A stretch of DNA of 64,000 nucleotides from Alentia gelatinosa. Lineage: Eukaryota > Annelida > Polychaeta > Phyllodocida > Polynoidae. The translations under genes were made by a program, and so were the position numbers. The notes beneath the pieces were generated by a model. It saw only the letters and a program-made list of their open reading frames with translations. It searched no databases and had not been told where the DNA came from. Every line of letters starts with the position of its first letter. Position 1 is the first letter of the stretch. The DNA is taken from the NCBI GenBank assembly GCA_950022655.1, contig OX465579.1, positions 40,837,950-40,901,949 of the forward strand. Reading direction: 5' to 3'. Positions 20,816-32,945 of the stretch are shown one piece after another.

Positions 20816-23641
20816 ATGGCCAATTTTTTACGGCGACCACGTAAGCGAAAGGAATATCGGCCGAGGACCAATCCTCTTGACGTTTTTGATGACGATACGT
20901 TTATGCGACGTAACCGAGTTTCCAAAGATATCGCCCGGCAACTTTCTGAAAGGTTTAGACTTTCCGGTTGTTGTGGAAGCGATATAAATATACGTCGGGG
21001 CTTCGGAATTTCCGCGGAGGAGAGGGTGAGTAAAAACCCGCCCATAATATCTCCTTTATCGCTCATTTTGTCATGCTATTTTTTATGATAATAAAATACC
21101 TGTGTTAATTTCTATAAGTCCAAAAAAATGTGTAATATCTTTAATATTCTTCAATTATATGCAATAGCTTATATGGTTTATAATGGTATAGAATTCTATA
21201 TAATCTAGAGGAAGCCTATGAAACTGTTGGGTCTACTATGTGTATAACCCCACCTACTATCGTTTTATAAGTAGTTATAACTTATTTATAGTATTGTATG
21301 CCTTTTACTTGTCGTATAGAGCACGCCTGTAGAGTTTATATATCTTTAGAATGGACGTTCTAAAGGTTATAAAAAACGTTCCTGATTTTATTTCATTAAC
21401 GAAAATTTTAACAAATAGGTTAAATCCAATAGAGAATTGACATGCAATTATTTATCACTTGCAGATGTGCCTAGCCTTGCGGTATTTTGCAACCGGGGCT
21501 AATTACAGCCTTGTTGGAGATTATCAAGGTGTCAGCAAGAGTACTGTCAGCAAGAGCTTACATGAAGTTTTGAATTTTTTTGACCAAGTTATAGATGAGT
21601 ACATTAAAATGCCTAAGTCCATAGAAGAATTGCAGGCATCTTCACGTCTATTTTTTGAACGCTTTGGTGGGAAACCTATGGTTGTGGCCTGTGTTGATGG
21701 TACACACATTCCAATACTCGCTCCTCGCCAGAATGAGGTGGACTTCGTCAACCGTAAGGGGTTCCACAGCCTCAATACTATGGTGATTATATAATTTATG
21801 TCACATAGGCTAACAATTTGTTCTTATTATATATGTACAGTTACACTTTTTCTAAAATCTACACGCATACTTGTGTAGTTATGTACATCTAAACATTCTG
21901 TTTTAATATCTAGAGGACTCGCCCCTGTGATACTCTAATAACTTAAGGAAATATAGCAAACATCAACCAATTATTTATTTTTTCCAATTAACCTATTCAT
22001 ATAATAATGCTATTTTCCGTTTGTGTCTGCCACTTCTGGAAAGCAACCATTTCACCGTACATGTTATTACTATTGCAGATAGTTGCTGGAGCAGACAAGA
22101 TAGTATACTTCGTAGACCCCGGTTACCCCGGAGCTGTTCATGACAGCTATATACTACAATGTTCTGATGTTTGGGATGAGGCTGTCGCTGGTAGACTTGG
22201 CGAATACTTTCTCCTTGGGGATTCTGGGTAGGTTGCTAAAATTATATAATTATAATATCATAACTGTTTATCGACTTTTCTTGACTAATTAATTAAATAT
22301 TTCGTATTTTAACTAGGTACATAAGGGTGTATGATTCATATTATTTTCTGCAAGTAGTAGGGATACACGGTACCTTGTGAAGTCATTTTTTTACGGAGGG
22401 TTCCATAAATTTAGATATTCTATCAAATTGGGTTAAAACTCTTATTAGCTTTATTTTAGATGACCAAAATTTATAAAAAATGTTATAACTTGTTTGCCAC
22501 GTTTATTAAAAGTGTTGACTAAAATTATTCTTTGCCAGCTATCCCCTTACTCCATTCCTATTCACACCAATACTGAATGCACAGACTGAGGAGGAAGAAA
22601 GGTTCAACCGATGGCACATGGCTGCCCGGGTCGTTGTAGAACAGACCATAGGATTGATAAAGCAAAGATTTAGGTGATTACGTTTACATATCGTTATAAA
22701 CTATTCATAAGTTGTGCAACTAATAAAAAACCACACAGTATAATTGCTATTGCTACATAACGTTTATTGTTTCTGGTGTATATTAGTCTTAACAGAGTCC
22801 ATTTCTTCTATTTGCTGAAACTCTACAAAAAGAAGATAAAATAAAGTGTATCTTGTAAACATGTACTGCGAGGGTCCAGACGGTTCTACACTATACAGCT
22901 TTTTTGCTTTGTGCTTCCTTCCAAATGGATATTGACATATATAAGTTCACAAGTCATGATGCTTGTTGATTTTGCAATAAGTTTTCAACAGTCAAAGTGG
23001 TTTACTTTTTGTTGTTGTTTATAAAGAAAAATATAATAACCCTACTTATGGTATCGCTACAGGAATAATGTCTCGCATAGTATACCCTTACCTAGGTCTA
23101 TACGCATCTACAAATGATTTGCGTTTTAAACACACACTTCAAAGACACCTGGTAAAACTTAATCTATATTTATTATTTACGGTTCATTAGACTTAAACAG
23201 TTGTTTGTCCGTGGAACTAGGCAACCGCCATTTCTCCTAGGACTGTTCCGTATACCATCAAATTGTGTGATGCACTGTAAGGCGGTCGTCTCTGTACTAC
23301 GACATAAATTGCCAAAATAATAGTATCCAAATATTGTTACACTTATGATAATCGTAAACCTAATATTTTTATTGGCAGATGCCTTGACCGCCACGGGGGC
23401 TACTTGTACCATAGGCCCCCGCGATTGTACGCGCATAATCACTGTGTGTGTGGCCCTGCACAACATGTGCATAACCGGAGGTCTACCACTGCCGCCTGAG
23501 GAAGATGATGAGGGAGGTCCTTTACCTCAACGGCAACGTGTGCCTCCTGGAAATCCGAATGGGCCTCCACCTCGACCGGGGCAGGCTCATCAAGAAGGCC
23601 GAGCAAGAAGAGGCCGCTACATTGAAACGCATTTTCTATGA
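20816..23641 (+). CDS. Harbinger DDE transposase, 5 exons, one frame break in the last exon
   Basis: Exons by splice signals and phase: 20816-21025 (donor gtgagt), 21465-21782, 22079-22227 (gtaggt), 22539-22673, 23379-23641. Product about 358 residues. Exon 1 is basic (RRPRKRKEYRPR). Exon 2 has the HTH-like region GVSKSTVSKSLHEVL and the first catalytic Asp in CVDGTHIPILAPRQNEV. Exon 3 has VHDSYIL and the second Asp in LLGDSGYPL, completed across the exon 3/4 junction. Exon 4 has the catalytic Glu in VVVEQTIGLIKQRF. Exon 5 starts RCLDRHGGYLYHRPP and then must change frame by one base to reach RIITVCVALHNMC. The change lies at or near the C run at 23416-23420. Either the gene is freshly broken or the run is miscounted. 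It cuts and pastes the element in the nucleus. Confidence 0.88.
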
Positions 23642-24172
23642 ATTGCGAAGAACTTAAATTTTTTTCTTGATTAGAAAGTGGCCCTTAACACTCATCTTAC
23701 ATAAAAGAAAGTTTTTAGTCTTCTGTTAGACTTTCGAATTTGTCTTAAAACTAACTAGAGGAGACTGAACACTTTGGCTGTATTGAGTTGCCAATTGAGG
23801 TACCAAAACGTACAAAGCATATGTGAAATAACTAAATAAAAATGCTGTTTTACTTACATAAAGTTTTCGTTCTATACAACATTGTAATTATAATGAAAAG
23901 CTATTGATCATTAAGCTAATCATATAGTTTCTCAAGGACATATCAGTATCGTAGGTTTATTGTCTTCTAACTGACAAGAATAATATAACATGGACTTAAA
24001 TACTCTATAAAAACTATCAATTTCTGCATCTCATCTTTGCTCTCTTGCTAAATGAATGTATTTTGTTATACTGTGCTTAACAGGTCAAATCAACGAGTCT
24101 TTGATGACTAAAATAATAAAATATATAGTGGACGCATTTAACAAAGTAATAATATCAATAATATTTATCTGT

Positions 24173-27100
24173 TCATATGTCAAATAACTGTTTTGGTAGG
24201 CGTTGACGTGTGGACTTTCGTACCTCGATATCTCCGATCCTCCTGATATTTTCCGTAACCTTCTGTTTTGTTTCTAAAAATAGAAAGTACATAATTCTAT
24301 ACAATTTGATTCCGATTTAAACAAGGTAATACAAATTAGTTATTTCTGAAAGAACTTTAAATGGAATAGTCCGAACGATAATGATGACAGGGTAGAAGTG
24401 TTAGTGAAATAAGAAATATTTTTTTAACTACTGTGTTCATTGACTTATAAATAAAAAAATATTTAGGCCTGTACAGTGTCTATATCAAGTTAAATACATA
24501 CTGTTTTTATAATTTCTGCTCCTACTGGCTTTTATCATATTAAATGATATGAACTGCTATCTTCAATAAATTATAAGTATATTGGTTATACACATTTTCT
24601 CTCATTATTATTAAAATAATTTGGTTTCCGTTCTACTCACCTAGTTTTTCCGGAATAACTTTCGAGTTGCCACGGACTATGTTTTCACAACTGTCTGTGT
24701 CAGTGTCTGGTGCTCTAACAGATGCTGCACTTTTGTCTTCCAAATGACTTTGGTTGGCATCAGAAGTGTTGCTGTTTTCACTGAGATCATACAATTTTTC
24801 TTTGAGCTCATCTATGTCCTTCCTCATTTTCTTTATTTCTGCGTACATATCAACCATAGCCGTTGAAGAGGTTTTAACGCAAACTGTCCTTAGAATATCG
24901 CCTAATTTAGCAATTTCAGAGGCTATCTCATTTGATTTGGGTGGGGAATGATTTTCCTCTTGTTGAGTGTAATTCACATTGTAGTTACCATTCGTTTTCT
25001 GAGTTTCAGAACTGTAGCTGCCATCAGAGGTCAACATTGCCAAAGCTGTAATAGCAAAATATCCATACATTATGATTTAATTTTATTTTCTTAACTATTG
25101 TTTAGAACGTATCATATATTATTTTCTCCTGTAAAAAAAGCATTGAAAGGTCGTATGATAGGTATAGCATTGGTCCTATATTTGTGTGTGATACACACCT
25201 TTACTTTCTTATAATTTTGTAGTAAGACCTTAATAACGTCTTAATATGTTCTCTTATGCTATTCAATGGTTATCTAAAATAAAATATGAAAATAAATTCC
25301 CGTCCGTAGCTAAAGCAATAACCTATAATTTTTTTTTTTTATTGACTAGATATAAGGTATAGAGTAAATATGTTAGATTCTTACTGTTTTGTGATAATGT
25401 AGGATTTTCATGCGTTGCAATAACCCTTACATCCGAGACATTAGAAGACTGTTGACTCAGATCGCTACTCGAGAACACTTTGTCATACGAGGTTGGAAGC
25501 TGTAGTTTCAACTCGGGTAGAATAGAACTAACATCCGTATAGGCGGTTGATACGGTTTCACCTGTACTTTCCAGTACCGCCACTTTATCTCCTAGAGATG
25601 AAACATTTACAAATTTGATTGTAAATATTATAAAATAACTACTTTGTTATGATTCTCGGTAAAGAGTGTTATATAACCTATTTTTCGAAGTGTTTTTTAT
25701 ACTATTAACCAATCTATTTTCTAAAATAAATTTTAAAACCGGTTATATTATTTTTTATGTATGTGTTACTCTGTTTAAACAGTTATTTAAAGCATAACAT
25801 GTAATCCAAAAATGTGAACGTCTTAAATTTTAAAGTACATTATCATCTCTGGTTATAAAAATGGCAGTAAAATAAGTAATGTAATAAATTTTGCTAATAT
25901 AGGAAACTTTACCGGGTAGAAACAAATCAGAATCCATGGTATGCATCGCTTGGTCCTCTATGTTTGAAACTAGGGGTATTAACAAAGGCCGTTTCAAAGG
26001 TGGTTCTTGATTAGCTGTTACAATAGATATATTTATAATATTTAATTATATCCTATAATGAGGGCAATAGAAACTAGTAAACGGAAAGAATAGAAATATT
26101 TTCACATATATAATAATAAACTGCACTATTAGATAGTTGTATTTCTTAACACATCCAGATCTAGAGATATTACACATTATTTTAGAATTATATAGTCATT
26201 ATTAAATTGTCTTATGAAAAAAGGATGCTTATTGAGGCTTACCGCATTCCTCATCTTGACTGAGGCTCACTTGTTCTCCCTGAAGGTCAGAGGAGAGACA
26301 GGTCTTAGCTCGTTTCTTGTTGTGTTTATCCTGTGAAATAATTTTGCTTTGCTCTTCCTCCATTTGGGCTTCCTTCAGTTCTCTACGCAGTGTCTCAACT
26401 CTACTTTCTCCTTTCACTAATGGTTTCGTTTGGTTATTCGCCAGGAATGAAGGCAATTTCAGGTCATCGGTTAGTGAAAGTACCGAATTACGAGCGGAAG
26501 AGGCAGACAGGTCAGAGGAAGATTCAGACACAGAATACCCCGATGCACCAGTATCCGAGGGTAGTGGAGAAATAACAGATGAAGGTGAAGATATATTTGA
26601 GGAAGTGTCAGACATGGGAGCAACCGAAACTGTAGCAGAGCAAGAAGAGGGTTTAGAGGTATTTTTTACCAAACCAGACGTATTAGGGCCTGGGGTAGAA
26701 ACAGGAATAACTTTTTTTTTTGTTTTTTTCCTAGTGACATCGCTGTCAATCAACTCTTCAGTATCTAAATTCTCTTCTGAGCTAACGTATGGAGCGGTAG
26801 TCTTATTTCCACATCCGACTTTTCGTGATCCGGGTACACCTTTAAAATAAAAGAGTAACGAATTCCATAGGTGTTTTTGCAATCTATGACTTTTTTGGAA
26901 CATTAAACTATGTACAGTGACTAACGATTAATAACGTAATACCATATTTTGTTATATTTTGATATCAATATATTAATGTCTGTACATGTTCACATTTTTG
27001 TAAAATTTGTTACCTGTTATAGTTTGCTGAGAAGAGTACTGCAGTGCTAGGTCGTCAATATCTGTCAGTTTTAATCTAACGGGAATCGGACCACTGCCTG

Positions 27101-30100
27101 TCTTCTTCATGTGTGTGTTTCTTTCCCTCGCCTTCATAAACAAACAATAAAAATAGAACCCTAATTTTTTTTATTATATTTCTATTGTGTTATGACTATT
27201 AAAAATAAAATTATGGAAATATGTCAGGAAATTTATGCTTTTATTCTTATATTTAACGGTCCAGTATGCAATCTATAGACAGCATCATAGGCTAATCATA
27301 CTACCCCTTCACAGAATAATTCACATTGGGCAATTTGACGAATAGTGCAATTTTTCTATAACAAATAATGAATAATTTATCAAATATTCTTATGGCTATA
27401 ACATAAGTAATGATTAATAAGAAAAACTAGTCTTCCTAAAATATTTCTGTATATTACCCGCGTTAGCGGAAACCCTCCGTTCATGGTCAAATCTTATACC
27501 TACGCGCGATGTCAATTTTCCCTAGATAAAAAATAATATCAAATATAGGGAACCGTTCTGAGCGAAGGTTTCCGTTAACACGGGTTGACCGCTTACGCGG
27601 GGGACCGTTAGACGGTGTTCTATTGTATAGCATAATAGAGAAGCATTGTTACAATGTATTACAGTTTAAAAAAAAGGTATTAACTTTGGCATCCTCACCA
27701 TGGGTTCTCCTCTGCAAATAGTACGCCTTCACATTACACACCAAAGGAGATGGTCACTTAAGAAATAGATGCATATCGACCCGTAGACGCATCTCGTCCG
27801 CCTAGGCCGAAGACTTGTGAACGTGTTAGTGGCGCCACCTTGCGTTTCTTACAAACATATGCAGCGGATCATGACGTTAACATTTCCGAGAACGGGAACG
27901 TTCCGAAGTAAGAAGGTGAGTTGTTTATGGCTTGCTTTAGCGAAATATGAGCACTTCATTACTTAATAACGAGTATTATATAAGTAGTAATATGCATTTT
28001 CATAAGAACTATGTTATGTGTTAGCATCAATAAACAATTAAGAGGGAATATGGTGTCGCACTGATGAACGTCACTCAGTATGATAAAGACGCTAAATTGG
28101 CCCGCATTCCACCCCTCTCTCCTATTTCAGGTCACAGGTACATAGGTATGACCTGTAAAACAATGGGAATACAATGTATTTCACTATGCAGCCAACTATA
28201 TTTTCTAATCATAAGACATAGTCGGTGCTGTGATATAATCGAAATACCCACGATATGAAGCCGTTAGATCTCTGGTAAGTGCGGTACGCCAAGCCAAAAA
28301 ATCAGTTGGGTCTATTCTGAGATGGTAGGTGACAGATAGCAACAAACCATTGTCGGCAAGTGGAGACAGGTGTGACAAATGTAGAGATATTGCCTAAAAT
28401 AAGATTAACAAACATATAATATACATTTCCGTAATTCTATCGGGAAAAAAAATGGAGGTATTGCTACAGACTAGTCAAGTCTGTGACCCATAACAAAATG
28501 TGGAAAATTCTTATAGATCTAATTAGGTGCCTTGTTTAAACAAGGAAGCAAGTAGCATAGAAGTTGTTAACATGTATGTTTATATTTTCAAATCTACATA
28601 GTGAAAAACATTGAAATTTTTTTTTTTTCCAGTGTAGCTATGCCGTACAAGAACCCTTCATCGGAAGAGACTAAGAGAAAGAAGGCAGAAAGTGCTAGAC
28701 GCTGTTATGCACGAAAAAAAGATTCCAAAGAGTACAAGGCACAGAGGAAAATGTATAGAGAGGTAAAATTTAAGGCTATTGATGGATACATTCTAGGAAT
28801 CGATGTAGTGCATGTTGGGTGACTTTGCAAGGGATATAAAATGTTAAATATATTAACATTTGGTGATACTCATCCTAATTGTAAGCTTCCCTAAAAATTT
28901 ATACTACGAAATAAGATGAGAACAACTAAACTATAGGTGTGCCTATATTTAACCCTTTATTTGTGAATTGTGTTATACTATACGAGGCAGTTGGCCACTA
29001 ATAAACATTTCCGTTCCAGAGATATGCACATACTCGGAAGAAGGTGGGACAACTTAATGAAGATGAATTACAAAAGAGGCGATTACAGAAGAGGGAATGG
29101 GCGCGCATACACAGGGCCAAATTAGCCGAGGAGAAAAAAAGAACAGGTATCACAAGTGTTATTGTTTATTCTTATCATACATGGTATATAAGCAAAGTAA
29201 TCAACTACCCAGTTCTCCCACAAATATGCTGTAAAAACGGTTCAAAATATACTGTTGATATATCTGGTTATTAAAAGTAACACCTTTTCTATATCATGAA
29301 GTGTAGTTATAAACAAAGTGAAAGCGTTAACCCGATTTTTAAATCCTTCAATTGTGTCAGATAAATGCAAAACACTTATTAAGAGATAGAAAAGCTTACA
29401 GGAAACAAAAAGCATTTCTATTTGAATATATGTTTGTGAAATCACTCTATCATATACTATTTTGAATATGCACTTTCTCAAGTGGAAGTCTGAGACACAT
29501 TGTCTTATTTTATTTAGCCCAACCGGTAGCTGGCCCCTCCTGTGAGAATAACCCAGATATAGATGACAATGAATGTGAAGAAGACCTGGTAGAAGACTCT
29601 CCAGAGCAACAGCCATTGCAGACGGTGGACCCACCGAAGAGGAGTTATAAGAATAAGGGCAAAGGCAAAAAAACCACCTGCAGTCCTCAAGACAGTGTGG
29701 CAACTAGGTAAGTAATTATGTTCTACATATATCAAATTTATGAAAAATTGCACAATTTGCCATATTTGTGCAGTCCAACACTGATGAATACACTATGCTA
29801 TGCAGGAGAGTGTATTCAGATTACACAGTCAATGAACAAAGGATCCATTTCAGAAATAACTACTGAACACCCAAACAGATGAAATTATACATGATTTTTT
29901 GGTCTCATTATTTCATGAATTAAAGGCCTGTTCATTGAAATAAACGGTGCAAATTATTGTATATAATTTACAAGATATTCCTATTTTTTTGTGCTTTTTT
30001 ATAGGACTCGTTCACACACTGTTTCACAAAGAAAAGAAGAGACACAAGAGGTGGTTATGAAAGGGCAAGAAGAGGACAGCAGGATGAGTCCACGCACCAA

Positions 30101-31037
30101 ATTTGCCTTTGCCCTTGGTTTACGACGAGTGTTCCCTTCAAATAAGTGAAAAAAAAAAAAATTTTAATATATCTATATCTATTTTTTCAGCCATTTATCA
30201 GTTAATATATATCAGAGACTTCAACAATATACACTACATCAGTTGTTGTAATAATGTGAAAGCTTTCTTGCTAATTATATAGTCTTAATATGCATGTGCA
30301 ATCGTTAATGAAAGTATCAGTATTAAATTAAACAACTGTTATAAATGAATATTATGTTTTATTATCATTGGCTTTTGACAAAATCTCGCACATAATTAGA
30401 CTAAAGATAGCATTAATGTAATACCTTAACTATGGCTAAGGATTATCCATTGTATTAAACTTAACCTGATTGACACCAGGTAACCTAACAGAATATGCAC
30501 CTAAGTGTAAAAGATTACTTTATATTCGAAAATAACCTTATTACTTACACGTTTTCTGGCCTCGGAGAGGAAACAAATTAACTTTTTGCGGCATTCACCC
30601 TCGTTTCGAGATGTGAATGAGACTAAATTAATACGGTCTGAAACGGTATAATAATGATACATTACTTAAGTATTAGGGGATACACGCTTTCCTAATGGAT
30701 TACATATTATATTGCAGTAATTCGTTAAATGAATGATATTAACAAGACAAGAAACTATTGATTAGTGTTAAAGGTAGAGACCACTGTCTTTATTACCAAC
30801 AACTCGTTTCCATGCTTCAGCTTTCTGACGTCTCGTACCACCAATACCAGTATGTGGGGCTTTCAATATTGGCTTTTCCTCTAAAACAGCACTCAAAAGT
30901 GTATGAGTTTGTTCGTGCGTCCAATTATTACGCCTTCTGCCTTCATCTCCGGCATCGCGACCTCCCTTCGGCTTGGCAGTGGGCCCTCCTGCTTGTGATC
31001 CACCGGGCCCCTCACAGGGTCCAACCCCAGAAGCCAT
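24173..31037 (-). CDS. Harbinger Myb/SANT-like protein, 8 exons, 619 aa
   Basis: Minus-strand exons: 31037-30797, 30637-30549, 27131-27014, 26839-26243, 26014-25913, 25591-25385, 25045-24641, 24273-24173. All introns are GT-AG, phases match at each junction, and the summed length is 620 codons including the stop, so the gene looks intact. Residues 1-150 carry a Gly/Pro-rich leader, then a SANT/Myb-like DNA-binding region (NNWTHEQTHTLLSAVLEEKP, AEAWKRVVDRINLVSF, ECRKKLICF) and KKTGSGPIPVRLKLTDI, typical of the Harbinger partner protein. The centre is Ser/Thr-rich with a KKTKKK cluster. The C-terminal part has a heptad-like coiled coil (YAEIKKMRKDIDELKEKLYD). In studied Harbingers this partner binds transposon ends and brings the transposase to the nucleus. 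That role is inferred here. Confidence 0.82.
27461..27632. mobile_element. Degenerate pogo-like MITE, left end missing
   Basis: The right end (ttacgcgggggaccgttaga, then ggtgttctattgta) and the left interior (cccgcgttagcggaaacc) match the inverted-repeat units of the MITE at 9897-10112. The left terminal bases are not recognisable. It lies in intron 2 of the Myb-like gene. Confidence 0.6.
27770..27915 (+). promoter_or_regulatory. CpG-rich putative promoter and 5' UTR exon for the nested small gene
   Basis: Locally GC- and CpG-rich DNA in an otherwise AT-rich transposon interior. It ends in a consensus donor (aagaag|gtgagt at 27916) that would splice to the acceptor at 28632, just before the ATG at 28640. 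No TATA box is evident. Inference from position and splice signals only. Confidence 0.4.
28640..30149 (+). CDS. Third Harbinger-borne gene: small basic protein of unknown function, 4 exons, 194 aa
   Basis: Exons 28640-28762, 29020-29146, 29518-29707 and 30005-30149, joined by GT-AG introns of matching phase, give 195 codons with one stop at the end. A 5' untranslated exon probably ends at 27915 (aag|gtgagt), because a strong pyrimidine tract and acceptor (ccag, 28629-28632) lie eight bases before the ATG. Residues 1-85 are extremely basic with two Arg/Lys blocks (SARRCYARKKDSKEYKAQRK and KRRLQKREWARIHRAK) like a DNA- or RNA-binding helix. The middle is acidic (NECEEDLVEDSPEQ) and is followed by a lysine-rich nuclear-signal-like patch (YKNKGKGKK). 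I do not recognise the family. It lies wholly within intron 2 of the minus-strand Myb-like gene. Confidence 0.72.
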
Positions 31038-31672
31038 TGTTCCTGTAATATAGTTACATAGATGTTTTAAAAATTCTTCTAAATACAAAAACTATTTCTA
31101 GAATACAACTTATATATAACAAATGCAAAAATTTTTACAATAAAGGATGACAGGGAGTAAATATTGGAATTGCTAGCAACTATGTACCCGGTACTATTCG
31201 ATCTCTTTCGGTGAGCGATAATAGGAAATAAGGAAAATAAACAACTAAATATACATTTTAAACGGCAGAATGTACTGTCACGCTTTCGTATGTCAGTCGT
31301 TTTGGTATATTTGTACTACACACTAAAGGTTTTTCGAAAAGGAAGAGATGTGTGAACTTTTATTTACCCTTTTAAGTATAACTATAAACTCCAAGCGTGT
31401 GGACGATGTAGCAACGTGTTCGGGCGATAATAGAAGAACATCGACCCTTCTGCAGTTGAAGCTGGTACTTGGCGATAGAACAGACATAGAACTTGCGACA
31501 TTTCTATATCTACTTTTATTTAAGACACTTTTCACGCCGACCTTTCCGGGCGCGCTACGACATCGTCTATAGCACACCCGCCATCTTTGGTCTTAGAATT
31601 ATGTCGTAAATCACAGATACCTTCTTAGACTTGCGACACTATAAAAGGTCGTGACTAAAAAACAGGGCCCGG

Positions 31673-31935
31673 TATTGTGGGATATGTTAGCCCACGACAC
31701 TCCTCACCTGACCTCACAGTCGCTGATATTGAGGCATCGATGAACCAAATTGACAGGGATTTATACTAGCGGTTTCACCATCTTACCACCCATTATGATC
31801 GTCTGTACGACGGATTACACATGGATGCCACCAAATTGTGCACAAGTTGGACACTGCCATTTGCCGTAAAAATGTCAACCTGGGACTGTAGTTTATGTTA
31901 TGGTGTAATGTTGTATTCCGTGAAACCGACCTGTC
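31673..31935 (+). pseudogene. NADAR/SGNH relic, right part (C-terminal SGNH block)
   Basis: After the transposon the frame PDLTVADIEASMNQIDRDL and then RLYDGLHMD can be read. DGLHMD fits the D-x-x-H block V that supplies the catalytic His of SGNH hydrolases. A TAG and a frame shift relative to the left part confirm decay. Confidence 0.55.
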
Positions 31936-32945
31936 TGTAACCGAGACTCATCTTTGAATACACTTATTCTTAAGGTTTGGATCTCAGCCTGCAACATATA
32001 GGTCGTTAGATCTTATCTGTATTATGATTAGTCTGTAACAAAGACCTACCATCCTGACATCAAGGTTAGCACACATGTCCCAATGTTATCACCTCAGCAT
32101 GCAACATAGGCTGTTATCTCATCCTCGTTCGTTGATACATTGCTATTTTGTCTTTGATTGTTCTCTGATTCTTGGTTGTGGTGCCTGTAACTTAGGCCTG
32201 AACAACTAGGTTCCTCAGCTATTACTATATCACTATTTTCCTTAGTTGATTTTTGTCTGTAACATAGACGACCCATGGCGTTACTGGATATTGATTCTCT
32301 CTCTTTCCCAGACGAGGTTATTGGACTTGCTCAAGAGATGTGCACTCGGTCCATTATGCTCGATTGCTTATTATAATTCGCTGATTAAAAAGCACTTATA
32401 TTATATGATTGTCCTGCTCGTATTCTGTAACTCGGATCAGCTGGGACTCACTTACTGTGCAAGTCTAATTGAACAAGTTGGACGTTAAACTACCCAAACA
32501 AACAAACTTACTGTGCTCTCCAAGCCTGGATATCTGACGTATCCCAGTATAAATCTGTAGTCTACTTAATGTTTTTCAATTACATATATTTTACTGGAAA
32601 CTAGAAAGTAATTATGCCTTGCTGGGGGTCACTCCTGTCCCTCGTATATTTTTTTGAAAATCTCTCTTACTTCTTCCCAAATTCCTATCTTCATCTATAA
32701 CTACTCGACCTACTACTGAAGTACTGGCCGAGCAGTTCGGGGCAACTCATATTCAGATTATGGGGTGCTCTTCATTATCTCACCCACGGATATCATTATG
32801 GCATAGTACACTTGAATGTTTTCATATCATGTTTATTATGCTTTTCCAAAAAGATATTGAGTTATGTTAGAACTATCAAGTAAAGGCTTGAACATCATTT
32901 GGGCAAAACATACGCAGTCTCCATTCTAAACTGTCTGAAGTCAAG
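31936..32945. other. Non-coding DNA upstream of the second non-LTR element
   Basis: Contains two imperfect copies of cagcMtgcaacata (about 31986 and 32096). A short open stretch from ATG 32275 (33 codons) has no recognisable domain. It may include the 5' part of the retrotransposon. Confidence 0.4.

Larger units (their letters stand above)
20577..31669. mobile_element. Autonomous PIF/Harbinger-type transposon, 11,093 bp, three genes
   Basis: Terminal inverted repeats are perfect over 22 bp (ggccctgttttttagtcacg...), with looser similarity further in. A CGG target duplication flanks it (20574-20576, 31670-31672). The subterminal regions repeat gtgctatag and (t)cgtgac / gcgacac motifs, plausible binding sites for the element's own proteins. 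It contains a DDE transposase gene (plus strand), a Myb/SANT-like gene (minus strand) and a small basic-protein gene (plus strand, inside a Myb-like intron). Two non-autonomous relatives with the same ends lie at 6092-7152 and 14357-15199. The insertion splits the NADAR/SGNH relic. Confidence 0.92.

Noticed and set aside
26317..26850. 177-codon plus-strand frame
   Set aside because: Antisense to the Ser-rich exon 4 of the Myb-like gene; serine codons read as acidic and Ser residues on the other strand, giving a false open frame.
29242..29753. Minus-strand open frames of 79 and 153 codons
   Set aside because: They run antisense to exon 3 of the small basic gene, lack splice logic and resemble no protein; they are shadows of the plus-strand exon.
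30758..31048. 96-codon plus-strand frame
   Set aside because: Antisense to exon 1 of the Myb-like gene, whose minus-strand frame, start and splice site are well supported.
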